Shown: positions 1-9,116 of the stretch, one piece after another
Position numbering within the stretch: the first letter of the stretch is position 1
How the letters are laid out: every line of letters starts with the position of its first letter
Assembly (NCBI GenBank): GCA_034696485.1
Contig: JAQIWT010000275.1
Span: 1-25,218 of the forward strand
Source of the DNA: Isohypsibius dastychi
Lineage: Eukaryota > Tardigrada > Eutardigrada > Parachela > Isohypsibiidae
DNA length: 25,218 nucleotides
Direction of reading: 5' to 3'
Notes under the pieces: generated by a model
The model's database searches: none
Seen by the model: only the letters and a program-made list of their open reading frames with translations
What the model was told of the DNA's origin: nothing
Made by a program: the position numbers and the translations under genes

Positions 1-369
1 AAAAAGTTTTTCGTCCAGTCGGCTCAAAAAACCACCCGGCCGGAAACGGCGATCAACATTTTTTTTATAAGTGGCCTAATTCGCCAGCTCACAAAACATA
101 AAGAAATGATTTGGAGGTGTAACAGTGAATGTGCCCTGCACTGTTATCGAAAGGTCACGATTGATAAAGGCATGCAGTTTCTTAAGGATTTCAAAGTTGC
201 TGTTCGACAAAAGGATGTCAACAATTGTGTGATCACCCTCGTCCATGAATTCAACGGACTATACATTTATTCAAAGTACGGTACATCATACATACATGCG
301 TTAATGGAGAACAGGAAGAAACAGGATGTCTGGTGTTGGGTTCGTGATTTCTGACCTGCAGTGATGTCA
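1..369. other. Gene-free left edge, part of a dispersed repeat
   Basis: No gene is supported here. An open frame of 82 codons at 106-354 resembles no family I recognise. The stretch 150-215 (AAAGGTCACGATTGATAA and onward) resembles 2266-2330 over about 65 bases with gaps, so it looks like a dispersed repeat. The 3' flank of the minus-strand J-domain gene also lies here. Confidence 0.5.
266..271 (-). promoter_or_regulatory. Candidate polyadenylation signal AATAAA
   Basis: On the minus strand the hexamer AATAAA lies about 100 bases past the stop codon of the J-domain gene. Position and strand suit a poly(A) signal for that gene. One hexamer can arise by chance, and no cleavage site was identified. 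Confidence 0.35.
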
Positions 370-1653
370 TCATTTTAAAACAACTGCAAACTGAAACTTG
401 TTAAAATAAAGATAGTTATCCTCGAACTTTGATATTTTCCCTCCTCTCTCAATCTTCACGCGGCTCTTCGTCCAAACATCGTCGTCTTTGCACCTTGACA
501 ACGTAACAGTCTCCTTTCGCTCTTCCTTGAAAATGAGACTGCTTGGCTCGTATTGTTCGTTATTGATTTCACTGTTGTAGACCACCAAATCGCCGATTTT
601 GATGATCTTTTTCGAGAGAACCCATTTGTTTGCGCTTTCATCCAAGTCGTATTTCTTTGTTGTCAAGCGAACTTTGTTCAGTGCTGTGTTTTTCTCATGT
701 AATTCAATTGTCATTTTTTCGTAGTTCCAATCCAGTTTTTCCAGCTGCTGGAGCACCTCTTCGGGCGATCCTGTAGATGAAACCCACCTGGAATCCCACG
801 TTTCTTGTTCTTTTCTTGCGTTAGTCTGGGAGCCTGGGAGCGTGCATTGAGGAAAATCGAGCAGGCAGCCGACGATCCAAAAAAACGTAACAGCAGTTCC
901 GGCAAGCAAAACCGGGGCGACAATAAAAGCGATAAAATAAAGGACCGGATACGGCCACTCTTTAGGTCTCCAATAAGATGAAAGACGAAAGATGAAAGAT
1001 CTGGCAAACTGAGAGATTTTCGATTTCGGAACTCCGTGATCAGCTTCTGGTCTCCAGAGAACGGGAACGGCAATAAAAGCGATAATTAAAAAAACCATAG
1101 AGCGCCACTCTTCTGGTCTCCAGAATCTTGATTTTGGAGGTTCGTGATCAGCAGCCTGATTTGCTCCCGCTTCTGGTATCCAGAATACCGGAACGGCAAA
1201 AAAAGCAATGAAATGAAAGACCAGATACGGCCACACTTCTGGTCTCCAGAATCTCGTTTTCGGAAATTCCTGATCCGGATTTTGGTTTGTTTCCGCATCC
1301 GAATTCGACTCCGTGTCACGTTCTGATTCCTCTTCTTGGTCAAATTCGGCTTGTGGTGCTGCTTTTTTGTGTGGCTCTGCTGCTGGCGCTGCTTCCTCGT
1401 GTGGCTCCGCTGGTGGGCTCCAGAACGGTTCAAAGTGGCCACGTTCGCGGTTTCTGATAATTTCATTACACATGCCCCAGGCCTGGTTGATCGCCTGTGT
1501 CATCTCGGTGCAGTGTGCCAGAGTTTCTGGTCCATGCTCCATGTTCTTGTCAGGGTGAAATCGGAGCAGCATCTCCTTGGCTGCTCGTCTAACGATTTCT
1601 GCAGTGGCATATCGAGGGACCCCTAGAAAATCAAACGGATTTATTTGCGCCAT
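370..1653 (-). CDS. J-domain membrane protein with three repeated hydrophobic segments
   Basis: This is a single-exon reading frame of 427 residues. An N-terminal J domain (about residues 5-70) carries the HPD motif at 33-35 within RFHPDKN, the motif by which J proteins stimulate Hsp70. An acidic, Glu/Ala/Pro-rich linker (about 80-130) follows. Then come three copies of a unit with the pattern F/Y-WRP-x-EW followed by a hydrophobic stretch ending near APV or AVPV, at about 135-160, 177-202 and 228-265. These are probable membrane segments, and the third runs on into a longer hydrophobic stretch. The C-terminal 150 residues are charged and unrecognised. The frame is open upstream to 1707, but the first ATG is at 1653, just before the J domain, so I start there. 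The protein is probably anchored in an internal membrane such as the ER, with the J domain recruiting Hsp70; that is inference. No close named homologue is recognised. Confidence 0.8.
   Translation of the reverse strand: MAQINPFDFLGVPRYATAEIVRRAAKEMLLRFHPDKNMEHGPETLAHCTEMTQAINQAWGMCNEIIRNRERGHFEPFWSPPAEPHEEAAPAAEPHKKAAPQAEFDQEEESERDTESNSDAETNQNPDQEFPKTRFWRPEVWPYLVFHFIAFFAVPVFWIPEAGANQAADHEPPKSRFWRPEEWRSMVFLIIAFIAVPVLWRPEADHGVPKSKISQFARSFIFRLSSYWRPKEWPYPVLYFIAFIVAPVLLAGTAVTFFWIVGCLLDFPQCTLPGSQTNARKEQETWDSRWVSSTGSPEEVLQQLEKLDWNYEKMTIELHEKNTALNKVRLTTKKYDLDESANKWVLSKKIIKIGDLVVYNSEINNEQYEPSSLIFKEERKETVTLSRCKDDDVWTKSRVKIERGGKISKFEDNYLYFNKFQFAVVLK
960..1260 (-). repeat. Coding tandem repeat encoding membrane segments
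   Basis: Inside the J-domain gene, the plus-strand string CTTCTGGTCTCCAGA or near variants recurs near 1049, 1110, 1170 and 1234, with a more diverged copy near 960. Each marks a codon block for the WRP-x-EW motif that precedes a hydrophobic stretch. DNA-level similarity between units points to fairly recent internal duplication. Confidence 0.6.
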
Positions 1654-2882
1654 TTCAGGAAGACCTAAAGACACCAGAGGAAATAAGGTAAATGCATCTA
1701 GGCACACTGAACGCTGATCAGTGGATTAAATGGATAGAAACACTGAATCTCGACCGAATATCATCGGATGACTGCTTGTTATGATTTCATCGTATTTTCG
1801 GGTAAATATGACCTATGCGCCGGTTATCACCACTTCCGCACTAGCGCACAGGTGCATTTAAGGTGCAACCTTTGACAATGACGCAGGATACCACGGAACT
1901 GACTTCTTGTGCTTCTGACGCTTTGTGGTTCACTTCAGGCAGCTATCCCACAGCTCTAGTTTTGCGAACATTTCATTTTCAAGAAACTTCCGAGACATTG
2001 TCCCCATGCGGAAAAGCCGTGAGAAAGGAAAGGCGTTAGACCACCGCGGCGAGGCTCGAATGTGATTTACTCGATCATGCCATAAACTAGATTAAAATGA
2101 TTTTCATGATTCACGCGCAGGATGTTCGCTCCGACTACCTTGCTTCACATTTACATCGAATACGCCACTTTGAGTTCAATCCTGCACACGAAAGATTACA
2201 AACGTTTTTACGGAATAACGTTTAACCGTTCTGCCGAGTGCCGACCCAACAAATGGAACTTTTCAAAAGGTCACGGTTGATAAGGTGACCAATTTCCGAA
2301 TTTACAGGAGCTACTGTTCGATAAAAGAATGTAGACATAAAGACGAAATGCGGGGGTGGCGCGCGCGGCACAAACTGTGACTGACAGTTGTGGTGGAACT
2401 CTCATGTCAAACGGCTGGGGTGTGCGTTTCATATGGTGAGTATGTAATGTAATGTGTCAGCGTGGTGTTCCTTATCCAATTCATCTACGGACTCTGTGGT
2501 CAGAGTTAACCTTTTTGGCTTGACAGGCCACTTACATCCTTAACCAAGCTAGAAAAAAATCCAAAGCAGATTTGCAATGGTTCGTCTTCTGGATCTCGGA
2601 TGTGCTATGTGCACATGTGAACTGTCTGTGGTTTCGTTTTCGTTCTGACTCGTCGGTACCGCTGAACAACCTTCATAATCATCATGCTACAGTACACTGA
2701 ATAGGATCTCATAGTCTGATGCTGAAACCATGTTTTCGACATCGTTCGCATGCCCTGCTATGTAAGCTCTGCTCGATCCACGAGACGACCCAAAGCGAAA
2801 CGGTCAGGAGCTGGTTTAGAACTTTATATTCACCAACTACGCAAAAGAACAAAGGTCAATGGAATAAAAATAAACAGAACAC
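1654..2882. other. Gene-free region between the J-domain gene and gene A
   Basis: I see no convincing coding region. It should hold the promoter of the J-domain gene at its left end and the 3' flank of gene A at its right end. The last 90 bases (about 2795-2882) resemble the flank of gene B (about 9045-9116), marking the left side of a tandem duplication. A dispersed repeat lies at about 2226-2330. Confidence 0.5.
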
Positions 2883-5800
2883 TTAGTCGAGATTCATCGC
2901 GATATTACCCACATCACCCAGACCAGTATCTGGATGTTTCGCATCAACATGCTGTAAAAGCCGAGCAGCACTGTTAAACTGAATATCACAAACAGGACAC
3001 CAATGAGCCATATAAACAACATCCCGCTGAGGCGGAATCACAACTTTCGGACTGCGATTCTTTTTCCCACTTGGGATTACAGTCACAACTTCCGGATGGA
3101 CGCTCTCTATATGAGCCGACCGCCGGTCCTCCGTTACGAACATCTTCTTGCAGACCGAGCATTCATACTTGACCGCTTTGACAACCGGTAGATTCAGCTC
3201 AGGAATAGAGTAATGAGATTTGTCCGGATGAACATCTGAAAGATGGCGAACGAGCTGTCTCTGCGTCAAGAACCCCAGTTTGCAATCGCGGCATTTGTAG
3301 ACATAGTTCATGTAGTCACTGGTCGAATTCCTCCCGGTTCCTCTTCGACTATTAGTGCTCCTCGGCATCTTTGGATTATCCGGATTGTGGAACTTTTTGA
3401 TGTGGTTCCTCAACATTTTCACTTGCTTGAACTCTCGCGGACATTCCTCACACTTGAAGTCAAATTTCTACAAACAACAGTTGGGAATCCACATTTGAGC
3501 TGACAATGATCGTGAACCTTACATCCGTATGAATAAGCATATGTCTGTTAAACCGCGTGGGAACTCGGTTTGAGTATCCACAAATCTCGCACTTTAACAA
3601 CTTCCCCGTATGCGCTTTCTCCATGTGCAGCCGCAGCTTCTTGAACTCAGAGTGGACTTTATCGCAGACTCGACATGGATAGGCTCCATCAACGCAGTGT
3701 TCAGGAATGTGGTCCTTGTAGCTCCTACTCGAGTCGAACGTCTTCAAACATATCTGACAAGGATAATGTCCGGGGAAAAACACATGCATCTGCAGTAACA
3801 AACCAAGAATCAGCGTGGCTTAAAAGAGCATGTCTACCCAAAGTTATCCACATCTACTTGAACCTTAATTACGCTGGCCTAGGCAATGCACATTTTAAGA
3901 ATGCAAATCTATTTTCGCATAGTTCGATGTATCCATCACTTGGATAAAATAAATGGAGGAGAATTCAGAACTGTTCGGCAGAGAACAACATTCTGCCGAG
4001 CGCGGTCGTTCTGAATTCTATCAAGTCACCTTTCTTGACTTCTAAAAAATCCAGCGCTGAGGAAGCACGAGTACTGGGAGAACGAGAGAGCTTTAAACAA
4101 TTCGTATCATCAACATTTTAATGGAAGAAAATTAGATGCAATATTAGGTCAGCTACTAGTGAAGAGCCACTTTCTCAACTTCTCTACTAAAACTTTTTCC
4201 GCAAGTCAAAGCTTCACTCTGTTTGTCTCAGTTAAATCATGGATACTAAATGGATCATGGGTTTTGAGATACAGAAACAATTGACGGAACAGTTGTTAAG
4301 ATTTGCCCATGTATCGACTGTGGACAACTTTGTACAGCGAATTAGATTTCCTACCTTCTGGTGTGCGCTAGAAGCTTTCAAATTTGTAAACCGAACGCCG
4401 CATGTCGGACATGGGAAGCCGCCTTCAGTGACAATGCTCTTCCCTTTTTCCGGTTTCATGTACGTGAGTTGTCCAAGTAAATCCTCATGCTGCGCTCTAT
4501 AATGATTCTCCCGCTGATATTTATGTTTAAATTTATCCTCGCAGAACTGGCAGTTGTAAACAGGTTGTTTTCTGGCGTGACTTTCGATATGATCTCTCAA
4601 CGCTTTCGGCGAGGGAAATTCTTCTTTACAAGCCGGGCAAATTGGACTAATCAGATAGTCTTTCGGCATGGTCATCCCATGAACAACGCAATGGATCTTG
4701 AAACTGTCCAGATTTGGATATGTTGTGGAGCATTCGCAGCATTTCCGCTCATATTGGGGTTTCCCTTCCCTCTGCGGTTTTTTAGCGCGTTTTCCGCGTT
4801 TCTTAGCGTTTTCCGTGTGAACAGTTTGGATGTGACGTTCAAGTTTCCTGCCATTACTGCATTTTTCCCCGCATTGTGGGCAGACCTTGAAAACCTGTCC
4901 CTTGCGAATGTGCTTGTCCATGTGAGAGACCAACTCGGGAAAGGTCAACGCGATGAACTTCGATCTGCATCCTGTACATCTCTCGCTTATATGATCCGGA
5001 AATTCGTCCGGTATCTCTTTTTGATGAGCGTACATGTGGATTTCTAAGTTGTCTTCACGATGAAATCGTCCGTAGCATTGCTCGCATTGGTGGCTGTATG
5101 GCGGTCGTTTCTTTCCCGGAACTTCCGGTGACATTTGTGACGAGGTTCGCGCTCTTTTTGCTGGTTTGCGCGTCAGCTTTTCCGATTCTTCCGAATCTTC
5201 AGATTGGATGTCAGAGTCTTCGGCATCAATCTCGAACTCCGGGTCGTCGTCAGAATCCAAAATTTCATCACGATCTTCCGACGGATCTCGTTTTCTCTTG
5301 CTGTTGAAAGATGACTCCAGAATGGCTGGTTCGTCACGGGGGACTGAGACATCGGCGTTTTCTATACATGATAACCGAATTAGGCTAGGAAAGCATTACA
5401 TCCGGTTGACTTCGATTCCTACCGGTTTCTTTTTCGAGAGAGATGCGTTGCTGAAATGCCTGAATTTCGGAGTGAACGCTTTCGACCTGCTTCTTGGCAT
5501 GTCCCAACTGCCTTACGTGTCGACCGATAACTTTCTTGGCAACTTTTCCATCGATTGGTTTCGGTTCTACAAACATGACAAACAGAGCTGGATTTCTGAT
5601 TTGAACCCAAGAAAATGCATCATACCTTCGTGACTCAAACTCGGCTTCCCTAGCAGTGCAGCGTAATTGTAGCAATACCACACTTTAAGCTCATCATTCG
5701 GTTGGATGTCACTGAGAGTCGAAAAATAGATTCCGCCGTCCTGCTGGTATGCGAGAAGATTTTGCTCTTTTTTGCTCGATGCAAGACGAATAAATTTCAT

Positions 5801-6391
5801 CCAATTGCAGGTATGATTAGATTCCAATGAACAATCCATCCAGCCAGACTGTGTCTGAACAGCGAAAGCTGCAGCCGTGAACTGATTTTCTTTTCCCAAA
5901 GGAGAAACCAACGGACCGAATATCGTGGATTGCGGTATAACTACTTTCGCAAACACGGCTTTTGTCGATGCTGCGAAATACAGGCGTTTTAAGTGATATC
6001 GTACACAAATAACAACGAAAAAAGACCCGGCTCACCTTTTCCCGGAAGCTCTATGCTTCGAAAAGTCAGTTCATCTGGAATGGAACTCAAGGCCAGTGGA
6101 TGTGGTGGCATGTCCATGATATGTTTCGCAAAATGGCGAACGCATGGACCATCTAAAATCTGGTCGCATGTCGAACACACTACAAGATATAAAAACATCA
6201 GTCAGTCAGTTGAATCATGGAAGAGGGTCCACATTACAGATCGGTAGTTCAGTTTCCAGCAGAGCAGTTACAGTATAGGGCGCGACTGGCAAGGGCTGCG
6301 TTGCGTCGTAATATGGATTGCTGCTGACGAGCGCTGTTGTGGGTTTCGGTAAAATGCAGCGGAAGGTCGATCCGGTTGACAGAAACGCCAT
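2883..6391 (-). CDS. Gene A: zinc knuckle, PR/SET and 14 C2H2 fingers (PRDM9/11-like)
   Basis: Seven exons on the minus strand: 6391-6238, 6179-6036, 5970-5626, 5566-5423, 5361-4355, 3789-3523 and 3467-2883. They join to 881 residues with GT-AG introns and consistent phases (1,1,1,1,0,0). Residues 53-67 form a C-x2-C-x7-C-x2-H knuckle, the spacing found before the SET domain of PRDM9. Residues 100-214 are a PR/SET domain with FGP (117-119), NWM (155-157), EQNLLAYQ (168-175) and VWY (196-198). Exon 4 is a charged, helix-like linker. Exon 5 opens with acidic and basic patches, including KRKR, followed by fingers 1-7. Exon 6 holds fingers 8-10 and exon 7 fingers 11-14. The start is the ATG matching those of B and C (MAF). 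PRDM relatives are nuclear DNA-binding regulators, and PRDM9 methylates H3K4 and H3K36. Phe182 replaces a PRDM9 active-site Tyr, so activity here is open. Upstream exons cannot be excluded. Confidence 0.88.
3790..4354 (-). other. Intron 5 of gene A
   Basis: This is a long intron by the standard of this locus, 565 bases between fingers 7 and 8. Apart from the nested inverted repeat at 3961-4018 I see no coding or structural signal. Only its acceptor-proximal end, near 3795-3825, resembles the same intron in gene B. Confidence 0.7.
3961..4018. repeat. Nested inverted repeat in intron 5 of gene A
   Basis: The outer arms GAATTCAGAAC (3961-3971) and GTTCTGAATTC (4008-4018) are perfect reverse complements, as are the inner arms CGGCAGA (3976-3982) and TCTGCCG (3992-3998). 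The stretch could fold into a stem-loop. A similar string, TTCTGCCGAGTGCCG, lies near 2229-2243, so it may be a small dispersed element. The paralogous intron of gene B lacks it. Confidence 0.6.
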
Positions 6392-7069
6392 TTCTCCTGA
6401 CCGTTGTTGTGAATCATCAAATAATCCTGAAGTATCAGAGAATCGTTCGACAACGGAGGAGTACTGTATATCAAATTCAGTTCAGCGAAATTTTTAGGGG
6501 AGATTGTTCACTCACAGATAGATCGGTAGTCCAAACAACACGAGCTTATGAGTGTTTAGCCAGTGATAGATGACTTGTGATACATCATTGCCGACTGGAA
6601 ATTTAGAAAAAAAAAGCGAAACAGCAACAGGATAGACAACAGACGAATTTAGGTACTAGTAAGGTAAAGTTCAGTTGTTTGATTTTTTTCAAAAACGCAA
6701 ACAAAATTTAAAACGAACACTCGTCATTGGCGTGGGGGCAAGGCGCAGTCTTCGTCACCCCTTCGGCTCACGTACCGTGTACGCCACTGATATTCCTTTG
6801 TGATCGGGGGTTTCTGTTCCGCTTCCGTTTTACCATGATTTGATTCACTTCGACCGACACCTATTCGAACTTATCAGGTTGTGGAAAAAGTTTATTTGGG
6901 AGATGAATCTTCGAGCTGCTGTCTGTACCAACGAACAGTTTTGCGCCAGAATTGTAAAATATACCCTCAAAACAATGGCATTTTTTTTAATAATCAGATA
7001 TCATCTGATTATCACGTCCACCCAACATTCTCACGCGTATATTAGTGCGTACAAAATACTACGCATATT
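6392..7069 (-). promoter_or_regulatory. Upstream region of gene A
   Basis: The stretch to about 6960 is clearly alignable with the region upstream of gene B (12616-13170). It includes TCATTGGCGTGG at 6724-6735 and TACGCCACTG at 6780-6789, which recur in the same order upstream of B; related copies lie between D and E. I infer promoter or 5' untranslated sequence. Beyond about 6960 the match to B is lost where simple repeats begin. No core promoter element was recognised. Confidence 0.45.
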
Positions 7070-7168
7070 TTTTGTCACTTCCGGCTGCTTTTGGCACTTC
7101 CGGTTGTTTTTTGGCACTCCCGGTTTTTTTTGGCACTCCCGGTTGTTTTCGTCACTTTCGGTCGTTTC
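7070..7168. repeat. Short tandem repeat, unit about 20 bases
   Basis: About five imperfect copies of a unit like TTTGGCACTCCCGGTTG lie head to tail, changing from GTCACTTCCGG through GGCACTTCCGG and GGCACTCCCGG to GTCACTTTCGG. They abut the GTACGTAC satellite directly. Together the two blocks sit where A and B upstream sequences otherwise match, so they expanded after the duplication or were lost from B. Confidence 0.75.
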
Positions 7169-7169
7169 G

Positions 7170-7597
7170 CGTACGTACGTAATTTTAGGTACGTACGTCA
7201 TTCTGGGTACGTATGCACGTCTTTTTGTGAACGTACGTAATTCTGGGTACGTACGTCATAATGGGTACGTACGCACGTTTTTTGTGTACGTACGTAATTT
7301 TGGGTACGTACGTCATTCTGGGGACGTACGTCATTCTGGGTACGTACGCACGTCTTTCCGTGTACGTACGTGATTTTGGGTACGTACGTCATAATGGGTA
7401 CGCACGCACGTTTTTTGTGTACGTACGTAATTTTGGGTACGTACGTCATTCTGGGGACGTACGTCATTCTGGGTACGTACGCACGTCTTTTCGTGTACGT
7501 ACGTAATTTTGGGTACGTACGTCATTCTGGGTACGTACGCACGTCTTTCCGTGTGCGTACGTCTTTTTGTATACGTACGTTATTTTGTGTACGTATA
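7170..7597. repeat. GTACGTAC satellite with a higher-order period of about 133 bases
   Basis: The array is built of roughly 18-base units such as GTACGTACGTCATTCTGG. Variants (AATTTTGG, CATAATGG, CATTCTGG, CACGTCTTTT) occur in a repeating order. The CATAATGG variant recurs at 7257 and 7390, giving a higher-order period of about 133 bases. GTACGTAC is its own reverse complement, so the units can pair within a strand. Open frames run through both strands, reading as TYVPK or GTYVI repeats, but these are by-products of the repeat and not evidence of a gene. Confidence 0.9.
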
Positions 7598-7843
7598 GGG
7601 GGTCTGGTTTGGGAATTCGAGGAGGTGGGGGAGGTCAGAAAACTTTTTTACATGGTAAAACACTTTGTAAACAGGGAAAGCGTGGCTAGTGAGTCTATTA
7701 CACTAGGGGGGCGAGTGCTGCAGCCATTGGGATTATCCTTTTTGAAAACTTTATAGCACGCCCTCCAGCGCACCATATTGCTCTGGAAACCTGTAGGTCC
7801 CCCCCCCCCCTCCCGGGGGTGGACAAAAAATGTGTCTATCACA
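7598..7843. other. Spacer with poly-C tract
   Basis: No gene is visible. A run of twelve C residues at 7799-7810 is followed by TCCCGGGGG. This spacer has no counterpart between B and C, where the upstream region of B runs almost directly into the 3' flank of C. Confidence 0.5.
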
Positions 7844-8002
7844 CTGTTCAAAATTGAAAACAAAGTACACTAGTCCAAGTACAACTAAATTTGAATATGG
7901 TAGATAAAATCTGAAGACAAACAAAAAACGGAATTCATTTTGAATTTACAGACTTTGAAATCAACAAAGAATTTCGAAACAGCGATCCTGGAACTTGGGA
8001 GA

Positions 8003-8118
8003 TTAAACACGGATATCTTCCGCAAACGCAGTCAAACCAGCCACTTCATTTCCAGGATGTTTCGCGTCGATGTGCTGCAACAACCGGGCCGCACTACTGA
8101 ACTGAACATCACAATCTG
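8003..8118 (-). pseudogene. Relic: 3' end of a C-type PR/zinc-finger gene
   Basis: The minus strand encodes the end of the last finger and the C-terminal tail of a gene C-like protein, from DCDVQF through LLQHIDAKHP to the ending AEDIRV and a TAA stop at 8003-8005. The similarity continues into the 3' flank down to about 7844, matching 13190-13471. It stops abruptly at 8118, where WAP-coding sequence on the other strand begins. Only about 116 bases of coding sequence remain, with no upstream exons, so this is a truncated duplicate. It marks one edge of the tandem duplication that made A and B. Confidence 0.85.
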
Positions 8119-8955
8119 CCCGGCAGGCCGACCGTTTGACCCCGAGGAATGCGCGTTAGTGCTGTGCTCACCATGTCGCGACGAAGACTGTCCTGGAAAC
8201 CAAATCTGTTGCCTAGACGGGTGTTGTGACCGCTGCGTCAAACCATTAGCCATACTCCTTCCCCCAGTTCTGAAACCAGTTGTAAGACCGGGAACCTGTC
8301 CTGCAGTACGATCTCCACCAAATTGCGATTTGGTCGACTGTCGACCTGACGCATGTCTTCACGACGGATTGTGTAGCGAAAACGAGAAATGCTGCTCCGT
8401 AGGCTGCTGTAAAGACTGCGTAAAGGTTATACCCGAACCGGTAGTGAAACCTGGTCAGTGCCCAGTTTCACCACCAGGAACCGTTGGAATCTGCATTCTT
8501 GAATGCAGCGGTGACGAAGATTGTGCAGAGAAGAGAAAATGTTGCTCGAATGGATGTGGTCTCACCTGCCAAGAACCGGCGAGGAATGCACCGAAGCCGG
8601 GCCAGTGCCCACCAGGATTACCGTTCGATCCCGAAGAATGCGCAGTCGTACTATGTCGAGCTTGTGCCGACGAGGACTGCCCTGCTGGTCAGAGATGTTG
8701 CCTGTCAGGGTGTTGCCCAGGCTGCGTGGAAGTCTTCGGTACCCCACCCAAACCAATCGTCAAACCCGGGAGATGTCCAGTCGTTCCACCAGCAGCGATA
8801 GTGATTGTGGGGATAATGAAAAGTGCTGCTCGAATGGATGTGGTCACACCTGCCAGTCACCAGCAACGAGGAAACCAGTTTACGCAACGACCACGACAAA
8901 AACGTCTAACCGGGAGTCAACCACTGATGGGTTCTGGTACGCAGGGCCGCCATAA
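8117..8955 (+). pseudogene. WAP (four-disulfide core) repeat segment, broken
   Basis: About five WAP modules follow each other. Modules 1-4 are in one frame, each with CP near its start, a DEDC or equivalent, a KCC/RCC-type pair and a final GC-x2-C. Modules 1 and 4 are alike (FDPEECA-x-VLC), as are 3 and 5 (KCCSNGCG). WAP proteins are usually secreted protease inhibitors or antimicrobials. No signal peptide is present: the frame extends leftward only into antisense sequence of a zinc-finger relic, reached from a TTG codon. In module 5, near 8785-8800, sequence is missing compared with module 3 and the frame slips by -1, after which SDSDC to CQSP and a stop at 8955 follow. I read this as a fragment moved from elsewhere and now non-functional. 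A spliced gene using distant exons cannot be excluded. Confidence 0.7.
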
Positions 8956-9062
8956 ATGGTCGAAATGATACCGAACTATGATACGGTGTGCTATATACGA
9001 GCAGCTTGAGCCACTAAGTATACGAAAAAGGACAATCTCAAAAAGAACGGTCAAGAGCTGGT

Positions 9063-9068
9063 TTTAAT
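9063..9068 (-). promoter_or_regulatory. Candidate polyadenylation signal ATTAAA for gene B
   Basis: On the minus strand ATTAAA, the common variant signal, lies about 50 bases past the stop codon of gene B. Gene A does not keep it at the matching place, which lowers confidence. Confidence 0.25.
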
Positions 9069-9116
9069 AAACGCACCAGCTAAGCAAAAGGTCACTGGAA
9101 AATGAACGAAACAAGC

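Noticed and set aside
106-354. 82-codon open frame at the left edge
   Set aside because: It overlaps a dispersed repeat that also occurs near 2266 without the frame, and shows no known domain.
1654-1707. Longer J-domain protein starting at GTG 1707
   Set aside because: GTG is not a usual animal start codon, and the ATG at 1653 lies directly before the J domain.
7170-7597. CRISPR-like regular repeat
   Set aside because: There are no unique spacers between the units and the context is eukaryotic. It is a tandem satellite.
7198-7756. Overlapping open frames on both strands rich in TYVP, GTYVI or RTYV repeats
   Set aside because: They are produced by the GTACGTAC satellite, which lacks stops in several frames. 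No domain or splice logic supports them.
7940-8116. N-terminal extension of the WAP frame as a chimeric protein
   Set aside because: It begins at TTG and is exactly antisense to a relic of a zinc-finger exon. No signal peptide is present, so a designed fusion is unlikely.
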